Shown here piece by piece: positions 57,978-64,000 of a DNA stretch of 64,000 bases. Where the stretch lies: NCBI GenBank assembly GCA_964632845.1, contig CAZWDU010000005.1, positions 81,121 through 145,120 of the forward strand. The letters run 5' to 3'. The notes beneath the pieces were generated by a model. That model was given only the letters and a program-made list of their open reading frames with translations. It was not told the DNA's origin and searched no databases. Positions within the stretch are counted from its first letter, which is position 1. Each line of letters opens with the position of its first letter. The stretch is from JAOZHU01 sp964632845 (GTDB taxonomy: Archaea; Thermoproteota; Bathyarchaeia; Bathyarchaeales; Bathycorpusculaceae). Made by a program: the position numbers and the translations under genes.

Positions 57978-58181
57978 CTACTCAGGCGGTCTGACTAGAA
58001 GCAGAAACACGCCAATCGCGAGAAGCGCTATGCTTAAAAAGCCGAAAAAGCCGCTGAAAACTCCCAAAACGTCAATGCTCGTAGCTGTGAAATACAGAAC
58101 TATTGCTCCTATGACTACAAGCAGTAAGCCGAAGAATTTTTCGGCCAGCGATACCCAGAACGTGTCTCCTTCTTCGCTCAT
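57978..58181 (-). CDS. Small two-helix membrane protein
   Basis: 67 residues: MSEEGDTFWVSLAEKFFGLL followed by two hydrophobic helices (LLVVIGAIVLYFTATSI and FLSIALLAIGVFLLLVR). Convergent with the DUF4342 gene. No motif known. Confidence 0.6.
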   Translation of the reverse strand: MSEEGDTFWVSLAEKFFGLLLVVIGAIVLYFTATSIDVLGVFSGFFGFLSIALLAIGVFLLLVRPPE

Positions 58182-58380
58182 GCCATCTCATTCCTTTTTT
58201 CCAATGTGCATCCTCATAACACATAAACAGCTATTTTAAATTTCTCTTCTTGTTCTATATTTGTGCTGATTTAGAGTTGAGTAAATGGTGCTCTGCTGTT
58301 CTATATGCACAGCGAAAAACGATGCGCCGCTTCGATACGCTTTTTATGCGGTGCCACCAATGTTTCTGTGAGGGCCCCCT

Positions 58381-59628
58381 TTGGTGCGACTGAAAGGCTT
58401 CCAAAAACTAACATCAGCAAATGACGCACTACAAACTTGGTTCAAGATTCTGCAAGTTAAACCGCGCCAAGTTACTGTGCCCCTGCATAAGGCTTTGAAC
58501 CGCGTTTTGATAGGCGATACAATCGTCAAAGAAGACTTGCCGCGGTTTGACAGGTCAGCCGTTGACGGTTACGCACTTAAGAGTGAAGACGCCAACGGCG
58601 CATCACAGTTTAGACCAGCACTCTTCCAGTTAACCGATGCTAACTTGGTGAATTCCAAACAAGCGAAGCAGGTGTGGACTGGAAACGCCATTCCTGAAGG
58701 CGCTGACGCCGTTGTCATGCTGGAAAACACGCGCAAGCAGAATGGCAACCTTGAAGTGTGGGTTCAATCGGCGCCAAGCGACAACGTGTCAAAAAAAGGC
58801 GAAGACATCAGAAAAGGCGAGACTGCCGTTAAAGCTGGAACCCGCTTGAAACCTCACCACATAGGTTTGCTCGCTGCGTTAGGCAAAAGCGAAGTCAACG
58901 TCGCTGAAAAACCGAAAATAGCCATATTAGCCACAGGAAACGAGCTTGCAGAAGTAGGTAGCAAACTCGCTGAAAACCAAGTTTTTGAAGTCAACAAAAT
59001 CATGCTTTCAGCGATGTGCCGCGAACTGGACGCGGAACCGCTGGACATGGGCATAGCCAAAGACGACATAAAAGAGATTACGGAAAAACTCGCAGCCGCA
59101 TTGTTAACTGCTGATGCGGTGATAACAACGGGCGGAACCAGCGTTGGCGGATTAGACTTGGTTCCAGACGCAGTTAACAACATCGGAAAACCTGGCGTAG
59201 TCATCCACGGTGTAGCCATGCGACCAGCCATGCCCACAGCGCTTGCGGTGCTGAAAGAAAAACCTGTAATGATTCTCTCAGGCAACCCAGTAGCTGCAAT
59301 CGTAGGCTTCGAAGTGTTCACCAGACCGTTAATCTGTAAAATGCTGGGTATGCAAAAAACGGAGTCTATGCCAACAGTGCAAGCGGTTATGGCGCGGAAA
59401 GTAGCTACGCCACTTGGAAGAAAAACTTTTGTGCGCGTCCGAGTTCACAAGAAAAACGGCGGGTACCATGCTGAACCAGTCAGTACACGGGGTTCTGGCG
59501 CAATCTCCACGATGACACGAGCTAACGGCTTCGTTATCGTTCCAGAAAACCGAGAAGGCATCTTAGAAGGCGAACACGTTACGGTGCATTTGTTCGGCGA
59601 AGTGGACTCGGTGAACGAAAATGTTTAG
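58381..59628 (+). CDS. moeA: Molybdopterin molybdenumtransferase MoeA, copy 1
   Basis: 415 residues (TTG 58381; GTG 58384 is an equally good start). MoeA motifs: PRFDRSAVDGYALKSED, VWTGNAIPEGADAVVMLEN, VSKKGEDIRKGE, IAILATGNELAEVG, ITTGGTSVGGLDLVPDAV and ILSGNPVAAIVGFEVF. It inserts molybdate or tungstate into adenylylated molybdopterin. Overlaps the second moeA by eight bases. A TATA-like CTTTTTATGCG is at about 58339-58349. Confidence 0.94.
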   Translation: MVRLKGFQKLTSANDALQTWFKILQVKPRQVTVPLHKALNRVLIGDTIVKEDLPRFDRSAVDGYALKSEDANGASQFRPALFQLTDANLVNSKQAKQVWTGNAIPEGADAVVMLENTRKQNGNLEVWVQSAPSDNVSKKGEDIRKGETAVKAGTRLKPHHIGLLAALGKSEVNVAEKPKIAILATGNELAEVGSKLAENQVFEVNKIMLSAMCRELDAEPLDMGIAKDDIKEITEKLAAALLTADAVITTGGTSVGGLDLVPDAVNNIGKPGVVIHGVAMRPAMPTALAVLKEKPVMILSGNPVAAIVGFEVFTRPLICKMLGMQKTESMPTVQAVMARKVATPLGRKTFVRVRVHKKNGGYHAEPVSTRGSGAISTMTRANGFVIVPENREGILEGEHVTVHLFGEVDSVNENV

Positions 59629-60868
59629 GAAACTGATGACGTTTGACGAAGCAAAACAAACAATCAGCATGCAGCTTAAGCCACAACCCTTAGGCATTGA
59701 AGAGCTTGCGTTGCTGGAAGCGCACAACCGCGTCTTGGCAGAGGACATAACGTCTACTTTGGATATTCCGCCCTTTAACCGTTCAACTGTTGACGGTTAC
59801 GCGGTGAAAGCGGCAGATACTTTCGGCGCAGAAGAAACCACCCCTGCAAAACTTGCGGTCTGCGGCATGGTACACATAGGTGAACCGCCAACGGCACGCG
59901 TGGCAAAGGGCGAAGCAGCCGAAATTGTTACAGGTGCTCCGATTCCTGAAGGCGCTGACGCCGTGGTTATGGTTGAAGACACAAATAGAGAAGGCAATAC
60001 GCTTAGTGTTTATGGTGCTGTGACGCCGAGCGAGAACGTGATGAAGAAAGGCGCAGACATAAAAAAAGATGCAGTTGTCCTCAAAAAGGGTCAAGTTTTA
60101 GGCTCTAGAGAAATAGGTGTTTTAGCTGCCTTAGGCAAAGCCCAAGTCAAAGTGTATCGTGTACCCACTGTGGCGGTGCTTTCCACAGGCGGAGAAGTAA
60201 CTGAGCCAGGCGCAAAGTTGCCTGCTGGAAAAATTTATGACATAAACGCTTACAGTTTAAGCACAGCGGTGTTGGAGAGCGGCGGAAAACCCGTATATTT
60301 GGGAGTTGTTCCTGATGATGCTGCGGAGTTGCGTGCGGCTTTGGAGCATGCATTGGCTTCTGCAGACATGGTGATAACTTCTGGCGGCGTTTCTGTGGGT
60401 CCGAAGGACCTTATGCCGCAGACTGTGGCTGCGCTGGGCGAGCCAGGTTTGATTGTTTGTGGTGTGGCTGTGAAGCCTGGGAAACCCACAACTGTGGCTT
60501 TGATTGGAAAAAAACCTGTTTTTGCGCTTCCTGGTCATCCGACTTCCGCGTTGCTCCTATTTCATTTGCTTGTTCGCCCAGTTGTTCAGCTTTGGGCTGG
60601 TAGACCTACAGGGGAAACTGTTGTGGTTAAGGCTATTGCTGGCACCAGAATGTTTTCGGCTAGAGGCAGAAGAACGTTTGTTATGGTTAAGCTAAAGCGC
60701 GATGCGGCTGAGCGGTTGGTAGCTGAGCCTGTTGAAACCGGAGCGTCAGGAGCGATAACCACTCTTGCTAAGGCTGACGGGTTCGTGGAAATTCCAGCGA
60801 ACCAGCAGTTCATCGATGCTGATGAGGATGTTGCGGTAACGCTTCTGAAGGGTGCCGGTGTGAATTAG
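59621..60868 (+). CDS. moeA: Molybdopterin molybdenumtransferase MoeA, copy 2
   Basis: 415 residues from ATG 59621. Same family as copy 1 but clearly diverged: PPFNRSTVDGYAVKAADTF, IVTGAPIPEGADAVVMVED, VMKKGADIKKDAV, VAVLSTGGEVTEPGAKL, ITSGGVSVGPKDLMPQTV and ALPGHPTSALLLFHLL. All substrate-binding elements are retained. Archaea often carry two MoeA paralogues, suggested to divide molybdenum and tungsten insertion. Translationally coupled to copy 1. Confidence 0.94.
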   Translation: MFRKLMTFDEAKQTISMQLKPQPLGIEELALLEAHNRVLAEDITSTLDIPPFNRSTVDGYAVKAADTFGAEETTPAKLAVCGMVHIGEPPTARVAKGEAAEIVTGAPIPEGADAVVMVEDTNREGNTLSVYGAVTPSENVMKKGADIKKDAVVLKKGQVLGSREIGVLAALGKAQVKVYRVPTVAVLSTGGEVTEPGAKLPAGKIYDINAYSLSTAVLESGGKPVYLGVVPDDAAELRAALEHALASADMVITSGGVSVGPKDLMPQTVAALGEPGLIVCGVAVKPGKPTTVALIGKKPVFALPGHPTSALLLFHLLVRPVVQLWAGRPTGETVVVKAIAGTRMFSARGRRTFVMVKLKRDAAERLVAEPVETGASGAITTLAKADGFVEIPANQQFIDADEDVAVTLLKGAGVN

Positions 60869-61263
60869 GCTCCTGTTTCTAACGCCATGCTTTTCAGCAG
60901 TAGGCGCGCTGTGAATATCCATGTGAACACAGCGTAGGCAATCAGGCTTATGCTTACAATCCAGTTGCTGGTTATGACGTAGTAAAGCGTGTATAGAGAA
61001 AAAGCCGTGGCTACGACGAACAAGGCAGCTACCAGCCATTTTGTCCAAGACCTTTTAGTGAAAATGCCGTAAGCAGTTATCAGGTACATTATACCCGTTA
61101 AAGCTATGTGCGGCGGATAATTAGCGAAAGGCAACAAAACAAGAAATAGCACGCCAACGATGCTGTGGAAAACAGTGGGCGCCAACGCTGCGAGATTCAG
61201 TCTTTTCAGGGCTTTGAATTTCGATGCATCTGGCATTTTTAAGTCGCCTTTAATCTTATGCAT
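60865..61263 (-). CDS. Four-helix membrane protein of unknown function
   Basis: 132 residues; ATG 61263 or, more likely, ATG 61236 as start. Four hydrophobic segments (for example TVFHSIVGVLFLVLLPFANY and WLVAALFVVATAFSLYTLYY). No motif recognised. It overlaps the second moeA stop by four bases on the opposite strand. Confidence 0.62.
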   Translation of the reverse strand: MHKIKGDLKMPDASKFKALKRLNLAALAPTVFHSIVGVLFLVLLPFANYPPHIALTGIMYLITAYGIFTKRSWTKWLVAALFVVATAFSLYTLYYVITSNWIVSISLIAYAVFTWIFTARLLLKSMALETGA

Positions 61264-61392
61264 TAAGCGCTGAATTAATAAATTTACTGTTCACCCGTGT
61301 GCACAAAGAAGCGTTGAAAGCGTGGTTTGCCATCAGCTTGCGTTTGCAGAATGAGAGGGTTTAAAAAGTTTAGAGCAGCTCAATAATAATCA

Positions 61393-62337
61393 GTGAAAAA
61401 ACAGGAAAAGAATCTGGCTATGAGCAACTATGAACTGTTCGTTTCGCAGTCAAACGCTTTCGGCGGAGCACAAAAACCGCTTAGAAAAGCAGACTACGTA
61501 GTTTTAGGTGTGCCCTTTGACGTTACGAGCACGTATCGGACTGGAGCACGGTTTGGTCCAACCGCTATTCGCCAAGCTTCGCTGAATATTGAAACGTTCA
61601 GTTTCCGTACCGGGATAGATTTCGAGGAGTTGAGCGTGCATGATTTGGGTGATTTACACGTGTCCACCGCTCCGAATAAAACGCTTAACACGCTGACGCT
61701 TGTGGTGGAAGATATTGTAGCCATGAAAAAGCTGCCAGTAACGTTAGGCGGAGAACACACCATAACGTTAGGCATAATGAAAAGCTTAAGCGCCAAAGCC
61801 GCGAAAACAGCTGTCGTAAGCTTCGATGCACATTTAGACGTGCGTGAAGAGTTCCTCGAATTGAAACTTTCACACACCACGTTCATGCGACGCATAAATG
61901 AAGAAGTGAAACCAGCAAAAATAATTGAAGTTGGCACAAGAGCCGTGTGCAAAGAAGAGCTAGCTTACGCAGAAGACTGCGACATAGAGTTTTTCACTTC
62001 CCAGCAGATCAGACAGGAAGGCGCAGCGCGGATCACGCAACTGCTTAAAGAGAAGCTTGCGGGATACGAGAAGGTTTATTTGTCCGTGGATATGGATGTT
62101 CTTGACCCTGCCTATGCGCCTGCAGTGCAGAATCCAGAACCAGACGGCATTGAAACGCATACGCTGCTGGATATCTTGTGCGCCGTATGCGATAAACGCG
62201 TGGTTGGCTTGGACGTTGTAGAGATTGCACCTAATTATGACCAAGGAGTATCTGCGGTTCAAGCAGCGAAAGTGGTTTTTGAGGCGCTCTGCGCGTTGGA
62301 GCACTCGCGAAAAGGGCAGTCAAAATGGACGACGTAG
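61393..62337 (+). CDS. speB: Agmatinase/arginase family ureohydrolase
   Basis: 314 residues from GTG 61393, or 305 from ATG 61420 (MSNYELFVSQSN). Ureohydrolase motifs with the Mn ligands: PVTLGGEHTITLGIM, VVSFDAHLDVREEF and LSVDMDVLDPAYAPAVQNPE, with FGPTAIRQASLNIETF near the start. Likely agmatine to putrescine plus urea; arginine or formiminoglutamate are alternatives. The end overlaps the following methyltransferase gene by 13 bases. Confidence 0.9.
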   Translation: MKKQEKNLAMSNYELFVSQSNAFGGAQKPLRKADYVVLGVPFDVTSTYRTGARFGPTAIRQASLNIETFSFRTGIDFEELSVHDLGDLHVSTAPNKTLNTLTLVVEDIVAMKKLPVTLGGEHTITLGIMKSLSAKAAKTAVVSFDAHLDVREEFLELKLSHTTFMRRINEEVKPAKIIEVGTRAVCKEELAYAEDCDIEFFTSQQIRQEGAARITQLLKEKLAGYEKVYLSVDMDVLDPAYAPAVQNPEPDGIETHTLLDILCAVCDKRVVGLDVVEIAPNYDQGVSAVQAAKVVFEALCALEHSRKGQSKWTT

Positions 62338-63131
62338 AAGCTTATTACGACAAAAAGTCGGAAAGCTACGAGACAATCTTTGATAGTTTATACTTTAGGG
62401 TTTATGACGCCGTTACGTGGAAATACTTGGAACCGCATGTCCCAGCAGACTCTAACGCGCTTGTTCTTGATGCTGGAGGTGGAACTGGCCGCTGGGCAAT
62501 TCGGATGGCGAAAAAAGGCTGCAGGGTAGTTTTGGTCGACGCTTCAGAAAAAATGCTGCAAGTTGCTGACAAAAAAGCGAAAGAGAAAGGCGTTCAAAAC
62601 CGAATCACAATAAAGAAAGGCGACATCACACAAACAGGTTACGTAGATGACACTTTTGACATGATTCTCTGCGAACACGCGCTTTTTCTTTTCAAAGAAC
62701 CAGACAACGTAATAAACGAGCTAAAGCGGATTCTGAAGAGGAACGCACCGTTAATAATTTCAGCGCAAAACCGCTACGTTCAATCTTTATCTTCAATCCA
62801 AAGCAAACCAAACGTAGACAACATGGAAAGAGCACTCAAAATTTTAGCCGCCGAAGAACACGAATGCATGACTAAAGAAGGAAAAGTCAAAATTTACACA
62901 TGGACACCAAAAGAGCTACAAACAATGCTTGAACGAAATGGATTACGCATAGAAAAGATTGTCGGCAAAGGCGTAACCATGCCTTTACGGATAAAGCAGG
63001 AGTTTTTCTTAGAAAAAAAGCACCCTCCAGATTTATTCAACAAGATACTTCAATTTGAACTTACTATATGCGAAAAAACGGATGCTTTAGCATTAGCTGG
63101 ACATTTGCAAGCAATAGCCTTTAAACTATGA
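62325..63131 (+). CDS. Class I SAM-dependent methyltransferase
   Basis: 268 residues. VLDAGGGTGRWAIRMAKKG (SAM motif I), RVVLVDASEKML, ITIKKGDITQTGYVDDTFD and MILCEHALFLF are clear. The C-terminal 100 residues (TWTPKELQTMLERNGLRIEK onwards) are a family-specific lid. Coupled to speB by the overlap, so it may act on a polyamine or a related small molecule, but that is only context. Confidence 0.87.
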   Translation: MDDVEAYYDKKSESYETIFDSLYFRVYDAVTWKYLEPHVPADSNALVLDAGGGTGRWAIRMAKKGCRVVLVDASEKMLQVADKKAKEKGVQNRITIKKGDITQTGYVDDTFDMILCEHALFLFKEPDNVINELKRILKRNAPLIISAQNRYVQSLSSIQSKPNVDNMERALKILAAEEHECMTKEGKVKIYTWTPKELQTMLERNGLRIEKIVGKGVTMPLRIKQEFFLEKKHPPDLFNKILQFELTICEKTDALALAGHLQAIAFKL

Positions 63132-63608
63132 TACGTCAATGACTCATAGCATCTCTTTGAAAAAGCAACGCTCACTTCTCGCAGAAAAACATAACCACCA
63201 AGATAAAGCACGAAAAATGAGGCGGGTTCTCCACGTTACGCCACACATCACACGTAATAGAAAACTCGCCATCTCGCAGCAAACGGTACAACCACGGCGC
63301 ATTCAAAAAAATAGTGGCAACGCAGTGTGCAGGATAGTTGTTATATTTGGAGTCTGTGTCCGCTCAATACAAAAAACAGAAGAAGACCTATGCTGTACTG
63401 CAGAAAACGTATAGGAGTAAGGTCACTATTGGCGAAAACAAACCCAAAAGCATGTTAAAACACAAATCTACACACCAACAACCACACACAAAAACCACAA
63501 CAAACCTACACTCAACAACACACAACAACCAGCCGTAACCAAGTTGTCTCCGCAATACACAACAACACACGCAACCCCCCATTCAAAATCCTTATACCAC
63601 ACGACACA
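63132..63608. other. Gene-free stretch before 23S rRNA, with a C/A-rich tract
   Basis: No convincing coding frame, no tRNA and no 16S rRNA sequence. Roughly 63445-63600 is almost free of G on the plus strand (long runs of CA, AAC, CAC), a strong strand asymmetry. The frame 63139-63414 that can be drawn here has no protein-like features. Confidence 0.5.
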
Positions 63609-63611
63609 ACA

Positions 63612-63620
63612 CTTATATTA
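63612..63620 (+). promoter_or_regulatory. Probable TATA element of the rRNA transcript
   Basis: CTTATATTA at 63612-63620, about 200 bases before the mature 23S. A second candidate, CACTATAAG, is at 63768-63776. Confidence 0.35.
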
Positions 63621-63822
63621 GCGAGAACAGCTTCTAACAGAACTCAGCAACATAGTAAATGCTATCAAAAAACAGATGCAACTCCCCACTAACTAGTGTG
63701 GAGTGAAGGGTGAACGAGCATAGCGCTCACATGACACCATGCATAGGCCGAAACGACGCGCAAAACAACACTATAAGTGAGGTTTTCACCAAACGCCAAA
63801 CAGACACTACCATATGGCCCGA

Positions 63823-64000
63823 ACATGCCACGCCGTCTGGAGAATGGCTCGGCTTGAGAGCTGACGAAGGGCGCGGCAAGCCGCGATACCGCCCCGGGTA
63901 GGCGCATGCAGCCTTCGAACCGGGGATACCCGAATGGGACCTCCCAGAAATGCTCCCTCACGGAGCGGGAACCCCCCGAACGGAAGCATCTTAGTAGGGG
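63823..64000 (+). rRNA. rrl: 23S ribosomal RNA, 5' end, truncated by window
   Basis: From about 63823 the sequence follows the start of archaeal 23S rRNA: GCCGTCTGGAGAATGGCTCG, then GGCTTGAGAGCTGACGAAGG and GGCAAGCCGCGATA, the conserved 5' domain. The exact 5' end is approximate. The preceding 500-700 bases hold no 16S rRNA and no tRNA-Ala spacer, so it is transcribed separately or at least not from the usual 16S-23S order. The rest is beyond the window. Confidence 0.93.

Noticed and set aside
63139..63414. 91-codon frame before 23S rRNA
   Set aside because: Irregular composition, no domain, and weak initiation context.
1..64000. CRISPR array, insertion sequence, prophage or toxin-antitoxin system
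   Set aside because: No regularly spaced repeats of 24-40 bases, no transposase or integrase domains and no phage genes were seen.

Overview
This window reads as a piece of a mesophilic to moderately thermophilic archaeal chromosome, most likely a TACK-type lineage such as Bathyarchaeia; that placement is an inference. Archaeal markers seen directly are two thermosome subunits, CDP-archaeol synthase, the AglB oligosaccharyltransferase, aIF5B, TrmY, RadB, a family B DNA polymerase, the archaeal-type thymidylate synthase and TATA-type promoters. Many genes start at GTG or TTG, several appear leaderless, and others have clear GGAGG/GGTGA ribosome binding sites. Most of the content is housekeeping.

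Layout. 1-1.6 kb: a glycosyltransferase cut by the window edge and a Rossmann protein. 1.76-9.0 kb: a corrinoid uptake and nucleotide-loop assembly cluster (cobZ divergent from btuF-btuC-btuD, a Dph6-like ATP pyrophosphatase, cobT, cobS, cobY). 9.1-11.1 kb: small regulators and unknowns. 11.1-15.1 kb: a redox and arsenic island, with two ferredoxin-like proteins facing a membrane thioredoxin, CcdA, a mini-thioredoxin, ArsR and Acr3. An identical 16-bp AT-rich element lies at both promoters. 15.1-19 kb: thymidylate synthase and secreted surface proteins. 19-23.5 kb: thermosome, Sua5, CBS and GNAT proteins. 23.7-29.3 kb: a nucleic-acid maintenance block (Nth, XPD, Clp1-type kinase, RuvC-like protein, RadB) ending in CarS. 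30-32 kb: a Kelch surface operon. 32.2-45 kb: topoisomerase IA, cation exchanger, methyltransferases, AglB with a GlcNAc-1-P transferase-like protein, a QueT-like transporter behind a structured leader, PolB and an RNA m5C methyltransferase. 45-49 kb: a Pelota/eRF1-like fragment, tRNA-Thr, ThiL and TrmY. 49-53 kb: membrane unknowns, an ABC-2 exporter and a membrane-anchored winged-helix regulator, tRNA-Glu. 53-63 kb: the second thermosome subunit, a MoaD-like protein, aIF5B, tandem MoeA genes, an agmatinase-like enzyme and a methyltransferase. The 5' end of 23S rRNA closes the window with no 16S rRNA upstream of it.

The most interesting non-coding signals are: (i) tandem 22-bp dyads of the form TTNGTCAAG-N4-CTTGACTAA, placed about 60 bp before two distant genes or operons that all encode exported proteins with C-terminal membrane anchors; (ii) a leader before the QueT-like gene in which one 8-nt segment can pair either with an upstream arm or with the ribosome binding site; (iii) the shared element of the arsenic/redox island; (iv) three 12-bp tandem repeats at 49.45 kb; and (v) a tiny two-helix reading frame interrupted by UGA at 48.55 kb. 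No CRISPR array, insertion sequence or prophage was found.
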